A stretch of DNA of 64,000 bases from Naumovozyma dairenensis CBS 421 (Eukaryota > Ascomycota > Saccharomycetes > Saccharomycetales > Saccharomycetaceae). The position numbers and the translations under genes were made by a program. The notes under the pieces were generated by a model, which was given only the letters and a program-made list of their open reading frames with translations, had not been told where the DNA came from and searched no databases. The stretch is taken from positions 186,001 to 250,000 of the forward strand of contig NC_016484.1 of assembly GCF_000227115.2 (NCBI RefSeq). Direction: 5' to 3'. Below, piece by piece: positions 29,467 through 40,781 of this stretch. How positions within the stretch are numbered: position 1 is the stretch's first letter; the number at the start of each line of letters is the position of its first letter.

Positions 29467-31013
29467 TATTTTTTTTCTTTTTTATTCAAACAAAACAAAA
29501 GCCTATCATGAAAGAATTCTTTTCATTAAAGGGAATACAGAAAAATAAGACATAGTGCTCTACGTACGTAATAGTAAGAACGTTAGATTAATTAGGCTTT
29601 AGGAACCCTACAGTGAGTTGAACTTGATGTTTCTTCACTTTATGTAATCCGTATAATTATTATATCATAAACAATTTTAGTTACTCGTACATAGAATTGT
29701 TATTGACAACCTAACAAAATAATATAGCACGCACTTGCAAACCCCATAATTGTAATAATATGATGTTAGAAGGAGTTAAACATGGATGGGGAATAGATAT
29801 CTCAAACATTTTTCTGGTTTTCTTTTTCGCACGTACAGTATTAATTAATTGGTAGTCCCGAATGGCACGTTGGACTGTGATACCAAAAAAGTGTACATGA
29901 ATCTTTAAAAAATGGATATAAAGAAGAAAAGAATTTGAGATTGAGCCTTTGTAAATTGTTGAGTTGCCAAAATTGTCAGTTATAATATATTGCGTTAATA
30001 TCATACCATATCAATAATAAGATAGCTCATCCGTATATAAACGGCCCTTGTGACGTCTGACAGTTCTCATCCACATGGAAGTTATGCGTTTCCACTCTCT
30101 ATTACTTGAGAAAACTAATTTTTGGACGGATTGTCGGTTATTTATAGGTCATTTCAGTTGAATTGACACTTTATAATAGAAAGTTGTTTACTTTTCAATT
30201 AACAAATATATAATAAGTTAGATGATTAAAAAATCACTTGTAGGTATGCGAGAAAATGAAAAGTAAACAAAAACTTACCTTTTGTTAACTGGATCTTGGT
30301 GGATTCCGGCTAACCCAGTAGAATCACTAATAGACATATAACATGCTATTGTATCTTTCTGAGTACTGTAGAGGTGACATCGTTCGGGAGACACAAGTTT
30401 ATTGTCGAGAATCTTAATTAAACTGTGATTTGATGGAATTTGACAGTTTGGCAACCACTTTTACTCAACACTAAGTTGCCCTCCACTTCGAACTTTCCTT
30501 TAGAAAATTATCATTATAATAAGATCTATAACTCTCGTATAATTCAAGAGAAGACCTGGGACTTACATTTTACCCATCTTTGAATTTCTTTAGTCGGACA
30601 CATTTTTTTTTAAGAACTTACTCAAGATACACTGTGTGAGAGAATGGGTTAGAATGTGTCATAACGTCGAGCGAAGTTCGAACGAACATACACATATGGA
30701 CGATGAAAAATACAGACGGATATTAGATTCCAGTAGGACGATAGATATAAAATAATGGCCGATGGATCAACAGATTGAACATATTAATTATTAAGTATGG
30801 AACTACTTAGAGGATACAAAAACTAACCATCAATCACTATTCACAAAGAAAAAGAATAACAGTATTGATAACCCTCAGGCAACTGATCAGACTTCTGGGC
30901 TTCTAAAAGCACTGCGTCTAAACAAAGTCGCTTTGAATATCCCTGCGTATCAACTTTAAAGAGTTTCACATGCGTATTATCATTCTGAATATTATTATTA
31001 AAAAATTATGTTA
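29467..31013. other. Intergenic between tRNA-Gly and DFG16
   Basis: About 1.55 kb of AT-rich DNA with no recognised gene or repeat. Confidence 0.5.
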
Positions 31014-31795
31014 TTACGAAGAAGGATAATGGTATATAAAGTTTCTCGTCAATTCAGTCTCCGCACTACCTGCACTTGTCGTATCATTAAATATATCGTC
31101 AGGATAATTATCTCTAACATGATTATCATTGCGCTGTCTTATGTCATTGCCTGACGGCGTTAATGATAGTATGGATGATAATGTAGAAATCGTTGGATCG
31201 TAACTATTTCTATACCTATACGTAACTANNNNNNNNNNATTATTATGGTTCATTGAGAACCTTTTTCTTATGAGATGTTTTCTATGAGCTTTTCTATGAT
31301 CTTTTGCTCTTTTGATTCCTGATTTCCATACTTTCAGAGGTAACGAAAGATTATTCCTTTTTTTGTTAGAATTGATAATTGATTCATTTTCATTATCAAT
31401 TGGATTAAATGATTGTGATGATCTGGAAGAAGCAGATGAAGAAGTCACGTTATCAGAATATCCAATAAATGGGTTTGAAAAATATTTATCTTCATTATTA
31501 ATTTTCCTCCCTAATACAGTTCTTTTATTTAACATAATTTCTCTTTTTTCTAGGACGCCAATTAATCCCCAAACATTTACTGTAATTAATAATTTAAGGA
31601 AATAAATGGTATCATATTTCCAGCGACATTTGTAATAGTTTTCTATGGTGAACCATATGGAACAAATATATGATAGTACGAACATGATGAAGTTGTAAAT
31701 TAATAAGGGGATAGTTTCATGATAGTCATTCCAAATCAACTTCAATTTATTATTAAAGGATAATTGATCATCCTTGCCATTGTTACTATTATTAC

Positions 31796-31829
<34 letters not shown>

Positions 31830-33047
31830 ATTACTATTACTCTTTTTATTACCCTTTAGTAAAGAAGTTGAATGTTCGTTACGGTTAATTCTTCTTGGTA
31901 ATAAAATGAAACCAAAATTATTCCATATGAAATATGATATTAAGAAGAGGAAAATTGTATAAATACTCAAATCGTTGATCTTATAAAGGATTCTGATTGT
32001 TAAAAGTTCCTTTTTCCATAATAAAACAGCATAAAGAGATGAATTAGTTATTGTCAAAATGGAGCCTACCAATATTATTAATCTATTAGATCTATTTAGA
32101 TAGTTCGGTATAAATCTCTGTAGTTGTGGGAAATTGATGGCATAATTATTATGATACATGTAGAAGACGATAAAAGTCCAATTAATATTACCTAAGGTCA
32201 TGGTTAATGATTCTGTAAACTTTAACTTGGGTGGAGTCGATGATAATTTTTCATAAAGTCTTGGATCTTGATAATCTCCATGATATTGTACTTGGAAAAT
32301 ATTTTTTACAGTTTGTGTCATTTGAACTGTATGCATTATTGCATACAATAGGACATAAATGTGAACCATTAAACGTTTATTATTNNNNNNNNNNNNNNNN
32401 NNNAGAAGAACTAAATAAACCATCCATGATGCGACACATATTGCAGTAGAATTAAATGTAATCATAATCATCCCACTCAGGAACCCATTTGTTTCTAACA
32501 TTGGATCTATAATACTATGTGAAATATTGAAAGATGAAAGAACTTTGGTAAAATTTTGTAAGATTTGATCACCGTCTATTCCTGTGATGCTTTTATTTAA
32601 GCATCTTACTAAAAAAGTCGGGGAATTAACTGTTAGATTACAATCATTCATAGGATCTATCGAATTGTTAGATTGTGATAATTGGAGGTATCCACTATTC
32701 AACAAATTAATTCGACATATGTGGGGATGAAGTGAGAGGACAGTGGCGTTTAGTAAAGATGGTAATGAGATTAGAGGAGAGTTATCAAATTGTATTCCCG
32801 AAATATCATCATCAAATGGTTGTACAGATGGACTATGACGCGAACAGTTAGTCAGTGCACCTAGCATGAGCCCTTCATCCATATTGAACATGTTATCATA
32901 AGCATCATCATCATCATCTATAGTTCTATCCAAACGTCTCGGAAGATCGTCGAGGTCATTATTTGGAAATAATGAAAAGATTGGTTCAATAATAAATAAT
33001 AAAAAGATACAAGTAGTTAAATGCAACTGGTTTGAACGTATTCGCAT
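31014..33047 (-). CDS. DFG16: DFG16, seven-transmembrane alkaline pH sensor of the Rim101 pathway
   Basis: The protein is about 677 residues (619 in S. cerevisiae), with two short N runs inside (31229-31238 and 32385-32403). A signal-peptide-like start (residues 1-25, LTTCIFLLFIIEPIFSLF) leads into an extracellular Asn-rich domain with NxS/T sequons. A block of seven hydrophobic segments follows from about residue 195 (MIMITFNSTAICVASWMVYLVL onward), with a poly-Asn loop. The C terminus is a long basic cytoplasmic tail. Dfg16 works with Rim21 and Rim9 at the plasma membrane to activate Rim101 processing, and it affects invasive growth. Position between HMS1 and CIN5 matches YOR030W. The first gap joins frames consistently, so the gene is probably intact. 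Confidence 0.9.
31790..31830 (-). repeat. ATT/AAT trinucleotide repeat encoding poly-Asn in DFG16
   Basis: More than ten near-perfect TTA units on the plus strand (AAT codons in the gene) encode an Asn tract in a cytoplasmic loop. Confidence 0.85.
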
Positions 33048-35308
33048 TGTTTGTGCACCGAATATAGCATGATATATACGGTTCTTTATGCGATTTCTTT
33101 GCTCTTCCTTCCCCCACCTTTGTGCTACTTTTTCTTAAAGTTTTTATTTCTTGTTCTATTTATTTTTCTTCTTGAAGTTTTCAACAGATTCCTTGGCAAT
33201 AGAGAATTAAAGTTAAAAATGTCTATGTAACATTTGTATTTGGGTGCGGTGTAGGGCTGGAGCAGTGGCAGAGTGTATGTAGTCCCCAGTAGAATTGTCA
33301 GTAATTTGAACATTTTATTCACAAACATTACGTGATACCAGGTTGGGTAAAGAGAAAAGAATTGGAAAATATAGAAACCCAAGTTTTATTCTTTGCAACA
33401 ACAGGTAGGGGGGTGGCAAATAATTATTAAAAGAGATTTTACTTCTACATAAACTATTTACTATGGAACCATAGGTGTGAAGCTCATTCAGAAAGGGAGA
33501 CATCTAAGGCATTGTTGTAGCGAGACACATTATTTTTTACACAATTTCTTGTTCTGCTAATAACTTTTGATCGTTAACGGTTACATAAATAACATCGGGA
33601 CTGATGGACACAAGATAAGCTATCACATTAAACAAAATTTTGCACAACAAAAGATGCATAGTACAAGCAACTTTATGAGAGAGCCAGAACTGGATAAGAT
33701 GGGTTGTGGTACTCCTCAGCAATGCTTGAGATTATAATTGGGACAAGGTAAGCCAAATTTATCTAGTACTTTAAGCAGTGTGACTGGCTATGGATAACAA
33801 ATTGACTAACTAATTAGTGTTTAGGATAGAAATTTGTAGATGTAAATGTTATAATGAAAAAATGAGTAAGGGCATTCCACACTCGATATGATTTAATACA
33901 TAACGACATATAAGTGGCATATTTACGTTATATAGTGTCTACTGAAATATGCTGTCCATATCTATGTCTCCCTTTACTTAGTGCCACTTGTAGCTTTAAA
34001 GACTATGAAAAACGTGCCCCAATGGACTGTCTTCGACCAAACTATGAGAAGTTTAGGAGGTGCATAATCAATGTCCTGAAAGATTTTTCAGTTACTCGTT
34101 GGTTGGTTGTTTCAGATCGACTATGTACGCATGTTACCATGGTAAATATTAGAATATAGGGGCTTCTCTTCCTAATCGGGGACAGGTATTTCCAGATTGA
34201 GTTGTTGTTCGAGTCTCGGGGAGAGGAAAAAAAGTACCTACTTATGCTGTGGCATATTTTTAGTGAATAATTTTCCCATTCGATAAGGATGATGACACAT
34301 TCCATTAAACAAGCGTCTAGCTCACGTCATTCTGATACAATATGTCTGATGGTCATCGAAAAGCAAAGTCGAGAAAACCGGATTCCCATATGCTTCTTTC
34401 TTTCTTTTTTTAGCCAACATAAGGCTCTACTCGGTTTTCGGCCAAATGGCTCTCCGTTTCTCCAGAAGTGCTTCCGTTTTCTTTTTTTCCTTTATCGGGT
34501 GGAGAAAAAATATAATCTGGCCTCGTTAAGAATATTCCGTACCTGGTCTTGGGACCCTCATCCCCCTCTTATGAGCAGGGGCCACATTTTTAATTTACGG
34601 TTTTTTCGACGTTACGAGAATGTGAACTTTAAATCATATTTTTTCCTGTAAAACTTCGTGGTGTTTGATAAACGGCGGTTGTACAGGGATTCTTCTTTCA
34701 GGACGAAAATGCAATAAAGGACTTGTATAGTAAAATTCTCTCGTCCCTTCGGTACTTCTGTCTGTCATGCACATATTGAAGAGTNNNNNNNNNNNNNNNN
34801 NNNNNNNNNNNNNNNNNNNNNNNNNNNNNNNNNNNNNNNNNNNNNNNNNNNNNNNNNNNNNNNNNNNNNNNNNNNNNNNNNNNNNNNNNNNNNNNNNNNN
34901 NNNNNNNNNNNNNNNNNNNNNNNNNNNNNNNNNNNNNNNNNNNNNNNNNNNNNNNNNNNNNNNNNNNNNNNNNNNNNNNNNNNNNNNNNNNNNNNNNNNN
35001 NNNNNNNNNNNAACCAAAAACAATATCTATTTACTTTATTTTGCTTTTGTTCTGTTCTACCTTTGTGAAAATCTAGAAGCTTTATCATATTACGTCAACT
35101 GCAATCACTAACAAATCCAAATCTCCAATTCTAGATCTCACCCAAATAATTTTCCTTCAAAATAAAACAAATAAGCAGGAAAAGAAAGAATTGCCTCTCG
35201 AGTTACATAATAACACACTTGTTATAAATAATACAGTAATCTTTAAAAAAGATTCCACTGATTAAAAGAAAATAGAGAATACTAATCAATAATCTCATTT
35301 TCCAGCAA
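33048..35308. other. Divergent intergenic DFG16/CIN5, with gap
   Basis: About 2.26 kb between diverging DFG16 and CIN5, including an N run at 34785-35011. Short frames occur but none is recognised. The length fits a complex promoter for the stress regulator CIN5, but no defined site is claimed. Confidence 0.5.
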
Positions 35309-36664
35309 ATGCTTCAACTAATGGCATCCAATAATACTAATTTTCAACATACAAACCAACAAGTTAATTCAAATATGGCAACTTTGACTGCAGCCACTGA
35401 TATGGCAATCGCACAAAGGAATATCAATAATATCGGGCTCGAGCCTGCTAATTTTAATTCACAAACAGTCATATTTCAAGATATATTACCAACCTCCTCA
35501 AAGCCACAACTTCAAACTCAATACCAAGTTCAAAATCAGAATCAATGTACTTCAAACTATACATATACAACTCCGAAGTCTAGTCAAGTTTTCCGCCTAC
35601 CAAGAATCCAAACTCCATCACCCCGTCAATTGCCACAATCGCTATCTAATTCTCAATCTCAAATACAGCAGATGCAAGCACAAAATTCACAATTTGTGAC
35701 ACAACCCTATTATCAGCATCCTCATCATCAGAATCCATACCATTTAAATGGAATAGTGTCTTTGAATACATTGGACCGTACAAGCGTATCGACCAATAAT
35801 ACTCCAGAGAACTTACAACCAATACCTTCTGTGTCATTTGAACCATACATAGATTCTTCAAGAAGACATTCTCTAACGCTTGGTACATTAGATAGGTCAA
35901 TCACAAATAATGATAATCCTAATCCTAATAATGTCATCAACAGTAAGTATAACGTTCCACCACCACAAGGCTTACAAAGCCTCCCAATGGTTAGAACTTC
36001 AAGATTCCCATCAACTAATTCCTTAGCGTTAAGGTTGCCAAGTATATCTGTCCCAACGACTGCTTCAACAAATGTTCATTCCCCTTTAAAGAATTCTCAT
36101 AACAATCTGGATAACGCTAATGAAGTAGAAATTAAATTAGAAATACAGCCAAATTCAAGAAATAATAGTATATCTTCAAATTCTACCTCTTCTGTATCAT
36201 CATCAGGTTCAACATCTGCTTCAAACTCAACTATATCCTTAATAAATCAATCTGATGCATTAAGATCCTTTAAACAACAGCATCAACAAGTACAACCACC
36301 ATCAGCATCATCCTCCTCTTCCTCTTCTTATAATAATAACACATTTAATCCAGGTGAAAAATATAATGAAAGAGGTCAACTTATAGGTAAATCTGGTAAA
36401 CTATTAAGAAATACAAAAAGAGCTGCACAAAATAGAAATGCACAAAAGGCATTTAGACAACGAAGAGAATTATATATTAAAGATCTTGAAACAAAGGCAA
36501 AGATTTTTGATTCCATCAAGAAAGAAAATGAAGATTTGAAAACATTAGTGGATTTTCTAAAGAAAAAACTTCAAAATTGTACGAATAATAATAATATCAA
36601 TGAATCATCATCATCACCTCGTTCATCAACTTCTGCCACAGATCTTAATAATATTATGAATTGA
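35309..36664 (+). CDS. CIN5: CIN5 (YAP4), bZIP stress transcription factor
   Basis: The protein has 451 residues and is a Yap-family AP-1-like factor. The basic region TKRAAQNRNAQKAFRQRRE, with the Yap signature Gln-Asn-Arg-x-Ala-Gln-x-Ala-Phe-Arg, lies at about residues 370-388. A short leucine zipper follows (LETKAKIFDSIKKENEDLKT). The N-terminal 350 residues are Gln/Asn/Ser/Pro-rich and low in complexity, typical of an activation domain, and account for its being longer than S. cerevisiae Cin5 (295) or Yap6 (383). It acts in the nucleus in salt and osmotic stress responses. Gene order next to STI1 points to the YOR028C copy rather than YAP6. An in-frame Met at residue 5 is an alternative start. 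Confidence 0.9.
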   Translation: MLQLMASNNTNFQHTNQQVNSNMATLTAATDMAIAQRNINNIGLEPANFNSQTVIFQDILPTSSKPQLQTQYQVQNQNQCTSNYTYTTPKSSQVFRLPRIQTPSPRQLPQSLSNSQSQIQQMQAQNSQFVTQPYYQHPHHQNPYHLNGIVSLNTLDRTSVSTNNTPENLQPIPSVSFEPYIDSSRRHSLTLGTLDRSITNNDNPNPNNVINSKYNVPPPQGLQSLPMVRTSRFPSTNSLALRLPSISVPTTASTNVHSPLKNSHNNLDNANEVEIKLEIQPNSRNNSISSNSTSSVSSSGSTSASNSTISLINQSDALRSFKQQHQQVQPPSASSSSSSSYNNNTFNPGEKYNERGQLIGKSGKLLRNTKRAAQNRNAQKAFRQRRELYIKDLETKAKIFDSIKKENEDLKTLVDFLKKKLQNCTNNNNINESSSSPRSSTSATDLNNIMN

Positions 36665-37204
36665 TTCAACTTAAAAACTAAAAAGTACAAAAAGTACAAA
36701 AAAGGAAACAAAAATAACTTTTTTTTTTTCTTTCTTCATTCATAAGAAATATATCGTACATAAACAGTAATACTAATATCCTTTTCCCCCATCAGATTTT
36801 TAAGTGCAATTTTACAACTTAATAAGCNNNNNNNNNNNNNNNNNNNNNNNNNNNNNNNNNNNNNNNNNNNNNNNNNNNNNNNNNNNNNNNNNNNNNNNNN
36901 NNNNNNNNNNNNNNNNNNNNNNNNNNNNNNNNNNNNNNNNNNNNNNNNNNNNNNNNNNNNNNNNNNNNNNNNNNNNNNNNNNNNNNNNNNNNNNNNNNNN
37001 NNNNNNNNNNNNNNNNNNNNNNNNNNNNNNNNNNNNNNNNNNNNNNNNNNNNNNNNNNNNNNNNNNNNNNNNNNNNNNNNNNNNNNNNNNNNNNNNNNNN
37101 NNNNNNNNNNNNNNNNNNNNNNNNNTACAAATACTCTTTTATAAATATTTTCTTTATTCTATATATCATATTTGATTTGTTCTCATATCATTTGTTTGTT
37201 CAAA
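36665..37204. other. Convergent 3' region CIN5/STI1, mostly gap
   Basis: Of these 540 bp, 36828-37125 are N. The visible flanks are AT-rich 3' sequence. CIN5 and STI1 converge here. Nothing else is seen. Confidence 0.6.
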
Positions 37205-38956
37205 CTAGTTATAACCAGTACGAATAATACCAGCTGCTATCAAGATTTGAATTTTTTTACTAATTTCAGGATTCTTCATATGTTCTTGTAACGCAGCAGG
37301 ATTAGTTTGTGCTTGTTGTAAAATACTTTGCATAACAGGATCTTGCATAATCGCTGCAACTTCAGGATCTTGCATGGCTCTCTTATACGTTTCCTCAGGA
37401 GTTTCATTGCCTGTTGGAGCTTGGAATCTCTCTTGAGTTGCCTTCATTTGTAATCTCATAATTTCGTTACTATTAGCACCATTATTAACAGATGAATCTT
37501 TACTCTTGGCTTCTTCCAAGGTATCTAAAGCATTTGCATATTCTTTAATGGCAATTTGTGCTGTAGCCTTTCTAATATAGGCTCTAACGAAATTTGGATC
37601 TTTCTTAATAGCATTATCACAATCTTTAATGGCTTCTGGGAATGACATTAGTTTGGATAAAGCAGCAGCTCTATTAGAATAACCTCTTGCATCTTCTGGA
37701 GCTCTCTTAATCATTTCACTATATGCCTTTACAGCATTTGGCCAATCACCCTTAGTAAAATATTCTTTACCTTCAAGACGAGCTTCTTCTGCCTTTTCTG
37801 GATCAATATATTGTTCAGCTTCCTGTTTTTTCAATTCCTTTTCACAATTTCTTAATTTAGTCAAAATATCAGCAGTTCTATGTTCAGTTAATGACTTTTG
37901 ATAATAATCAATGGATTTTTTCAAATCACCCTTCTTATGGTATGCATTACCAATACGAGCAAAAGATTTAGCAATAATCTTATAATCAGCTCTTAATTCT
38001 CTACCTTGATCCACAGCTTCATTTAGAGTGGCAATGGCTGTTTCAAAATCACCTTTTTCAAACTCTGCTGCAGAACGATTGTTTAAATACGTAATATCTT
38101 TATTTAAAGCCCAAGCTTTATTGTATTGTTCAATAGCTTCATCAAATTTATGTGCCTTGTATAACTTATTACCTTCAACTTTAGCTTCATCAGCTTCAAG
38201 TTTACTATTGGATTCTTTATCTTCTTCCTTTTCGTCCACTTCCATTGGTTCAGGAGCTGTAGTTTCTTCTTGTTGGTTTGTTTGAGCAGATTCGGCCGAT
38301 GCCTCATCAGCAGGAGCAGGAGCAGCAGCAGCAGCAGCGGAAGGAGGTGTAGAATCTTGACCCATATTTAAATCAATCCCCATCAAAGCAGCCAAGACAG
38401 TCATTAATCTTGGATCCGTCATCATATCTTGAGTCATAGAAGCTGGATTTTTTTGATAACCCAAAATTTTCCCAACAAAGACAGGATCATTCATGAAATC
38501 CTTGGTCTTTGGATTGGCTTTCAACTTATCAATCAAATTTGGATCAGTAAACATAGATGTCAATCCGAAATCGTTTGGTGGTGGTGCATTCTTAGCTCTT
38601 TCAATTTGATCTAATCCATCTTGAGCAGCTTTATTGTTATTATTATCTAATTTTAAAGCTTCTTTGTAATTTTTTTCAGCTTCTTCCAAATTACCTAGAC
38701 CGAATTCAGCGGCACCTAATCTGTTGTAACCTTTTGACCAAGTAGGATTAATCTTAACACATTCAGTGGCATCATTTAGAGCTTCTTGGAATTGTTTGGC
38801 ACTGGTATATGCGGCAGATCTGTTTGAGTAAAGGACATGGTTTGGAGTTGGGGAGACTTCAATGGCTTTTGTAAATAGTTCAATGGCTTTATTGAAGTCT
38901 TTGGAGGTGAAAGCCGCGTTACCTTGTTGTTTGTATTCGTCAGCGGTTAAAGACAT
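37205..38956 (-). CDS. STI1: STI1, Hsp70-Hsp90 organising co-chaperone (HOP)
   Basis: The protein has 583 residues (589 in S. cerevisiae). Domain order is complete: TPR1 (residues 1-118, starting MSLTADEYKQQGNAAF), DP1 (about 130-195), an Ala- and acid-rich linker (about 205-255), TPR2A (about 258-375), TPR2B (about 390-500), and DP2 (about 525-583, with ILQQAQTNPAALQEHMKNPE). The TPR carboxylate-clamp residues (for example KQQGNAAF with NRSAAY, and KEYFTKGDW with NRAAAL) are present, so it should bind the EEVD tails of Hsp70 and Hsp90. Codon use is that of a well-expressed gene. An HSE lies upstream, and BUB3 is next, as in YOR027W-YOR026W. Confidence 0.97.
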   Translation of the reverse strand: MSLTADEYKQQGNAAFTSKDFNKAIELFTKAIEVSPTPNHVLYSNRSAAYTSAKQFQEALNDATECVKINPTWSKGYNRLGAAEFGLGNLEEAEKNYKEALKLDNNNNKAAQDGLDQIERAKNAPPPNDFGLTSMFTDPNLIDKLKANPKTKDFMNDPVFVGKILGYQKNPASMTQDMMTDPRLMTVLAALMGIDLNMGQDSTPPSAAAAAAPAPADEASAESAQTNQQEETTAPEPMEVDEKEEDKESNSKLEADEAKVEGNKLYKAHKFDEAIEQYNKAWALNKDITYLNNRSAAEFEKGDFETAIATLNEAVDQGRELRADYKIIAKSFARIGNAYHKKGDLKKSIDYYQKSLTEHRTADILTKLRNCEKELKKQEAEQYIDPEKAEEARLEGKEYFTKGDWPNAVKAYSEMIKRAPEDARGYSNRAAALSKLMSFPEAIKDCDNAIKKDPNFVRAYIRKATAQIAIKEYANALDTLEEAKSKDSSVNNGANSNEIMRLQMKATQERFQAPTGNETPEETYKRAMQDPEVAAIMQDPVMQSILQQAQTNPAALQEHMKNPEISKKIQILIAAGIIRTGYN

Positions 38957-39381
38957 TTTCGATCTATTGTTATTATGAATGTGTGGGTCGAAAATTTGTT
39001 TTCTCTATTGAAAGTAGGTTTCTTTTGAAATCAATTAATATTGGTAATTGAAGAGTGATACAAAGGAAGATCTCACTATGTTGGGACCTAATGGTTTGTT
39101 AATTCTATATGTACAGCTTTTTGCTTATACAACGGGGTATACCTATAATTCCTATATACATACACTGTGTGTTTATATAATTATATAGTATACCCTTACA
39201 ATGCTCTATTAAGTTCAGGGCGGGCAAAGAGACATCTCTCTCCCCCGTTGAGTGGAAATTTTGGGAATATTTTTTCCTTCTAGAAAATTCCATCGCTATG
39301 CACGGCATATTTATATAAGCACCGGGGGACCTAAGCGGCTAATTTCAGATACATTGCCAATTAGTCTATATATATATGTTC
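38957..39381. other. STI1 promoter region
   Basis: This 425-bp interval lies between the STI1 start and the BUB3 end. It holds a perfect three-unit heat-shock element at 39278-39290, and a TATATAAT-like stretch near 39173-39188 lies between that element and STI1. Confidence 0.6.
39278..39290. promoter_or_regulatory. Heat-shock element upstream of STI1
   Basis: TTCTAGAAAATTC is a perfect TTCnnGAAnnTTC array for Hsf1, about 320 bp upstream of STI1, a known heat-shock-induced gene. Confidence 0.7.
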
Positions 39382-40440
39382 TCACATCTTGAAAAGAATG
39401 TAGATTCGACTGGGTTGCAACTGGAGAGCATCTGTGGCCACTGCATTTGTCTTAAAGGAATCGTCCGATGTTGCCACACACAGCATTCGTTCGTCCGTAA
39501 CAATCTTGACGACACTGTTCTCATTAAACTTGGGGAATTGCTTGATTTTCTTCTGTGAATCCAAGTTCCATACAGAAACACACCCATCTGATCCACCAGT
39601 ATACAGGATGTTATTATGCGGATCAAACGATAATGTATTTACCGGGAATACAAATTGCATATCAACAAGATTCATCCGATGACAACGGAATGCAAATTTC
39701 TTTGATTCATCGTTAAAATATTCTACAGCAACTCTCCCATCAATACTACTTGAAACATATCCATCGCCATCATTCGTCAATTTTATATCTCGAAGTTGGT
39801 ATTTTAAACCAGCTTCTACTTCAGTCCACATTCCCTTTGCTCTTTCTCCTTCATGACCATCAGCTAAGGGTAGTTTTGTCCATTTTATTTTCCCGGACGT
39901 CGTGGCTATAATTAAGTTATCATCATTACAATCCATCGATAATACTTTTTTACCGTCTTCTAACCGTATTTTCTTAGTAATTTGATTCGATACCGGATCC
40001 AATTCTTGAATAAGGCAATCCCATGAACTAACATATAATTTCTTATTTTTTACCGATCGTATCATCTTAGAGATACCCAACTGTGCATCATTATTGGACG
40101 CAATAGGTTCAATCCGGTTAGTTTCAAAGTCGATTTGAACTATCTCACCATGTATAGTACCCGCATATATTGTCAAGTCCATCCAATCAGAGTAAGAACG
40201 TGACGGAATAATCATATATGAACAACAAAGTAAAGGTACCTTGTATCGCAATCGGTTAAGCAATCGTAATTCATCTTTTGCTTTTTCTTCTTCTTCTTCT
40301 TCTCCTCTAGAGAGGTGATACAATGAGATGGTTCCGTCCCATGAAGTTACCAATAATTGACGATATTCTTTCATGAATATCATATCACTAATATAATCTT
40401 TGGGAACATCTTGTAATTCCTTCTTTATGAAATTGTCCAT
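39382..40440 (-). CDS. BUB3: BUB3, kinetochore WD40 spindle checkpoint protein
   Basis: The protein has 352 residues (341 in S. cerevisiae). It is a seven-bladed WD40 propeller with no other domain. Blades are visible as ISDMIFMKEYRQLLVTSWDG, LYVSSWDCLIQELDP, DGYVSSSIDGRVAVEYF and ILYTGGSDGCVSVWNLDS. Bub3 carries Bub1 and Mad3 to phosphorylated MELT repeats of Spc105 at unattached kinetochores. The blade containing RVAVEYF followed by FAFRCHRMN is characteristic of Bub3 and the related Rae1/Gle2, and the C-terminal NTLSFDPHNNILYTGGSDG is also family-typical. Position between STI1 and HST3 matches YOR026W. Confidence 0.93.
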   Translation of the reverse strand: MDNFIKKELQDVPKDYISDMIFMKEYRQLLVTSWDGTISLYHLSRGEEEEEEKAKDELRLLNRLRYKVPLLCCSYMIIPSRSYSDWMDLTIYAGTIHGEIVQIDFETNRIEPIASNNDAQLGISKMIRSVKNKKLYVSSWDCLIQELDPVSNQITKKIRLEDGKKVLSMDCNDDNLIIATTSGKIKWTKLPLADGHEGERAKGMWTEVEAGLKYQLRDIKLTNDGDGYVSSSIDGRVAVEYFNDESKKFAFRCHRMNLVDMQFVFPVNTLSFDPHNNILYTGGSDGCVSVWNLDSQKKIKQFPKFNENSVVKIVTDERMLCVATSDDSFKTNAVATDALQLQPSRIYILFKM

Positions 40441-40781
40441 ACTTAATTGCTCGCGATTACTGGTCGGCAGCTATTTTAGATATTATTTCGTTATTACCCC
40501 CTTGATCTGATATCAGTACCTGGATAATAATAACAACTTTGAATACAGTCTTCTTTACCAGTGTATTCGGGAGCCACTCTTTGAACTGCAAAACTGCTAA
40601 TTCGGTTACATAATGACGAAGCCGCTGCTCGGAGCGCTTATTTTGGAGATTTATCATTCTCCAGCGAGAACTTCGGAGCAAGAAATAGCTTTCCACGTAG
40701 TCTAAAATATGTAAGATTAATAGAATAGTTACATGTATTTTAATTCATTAGATTCGTGCTTATGTATTATGAAGATTTATA
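40441..40781. other. Intergenic BUB3 / HST3
   Basis: About 340 bp of promoter for BUB3 plus 3' end of HST3. Nothing else recognised. Confidence 0.5.

Noticed and set aside
28785..29498. A minus-strand frame beginning with AGNRTRG over the tRNA-Gly region
   Set aside because: It is the antisense of tRNA-Gly extended through an N run; such frames are a common artefact.
31774..31962. Leucine-rich plus-strand frame opposite DFG16
   Set aside because: It is the antisense of the poly-Asn AAT repeat.
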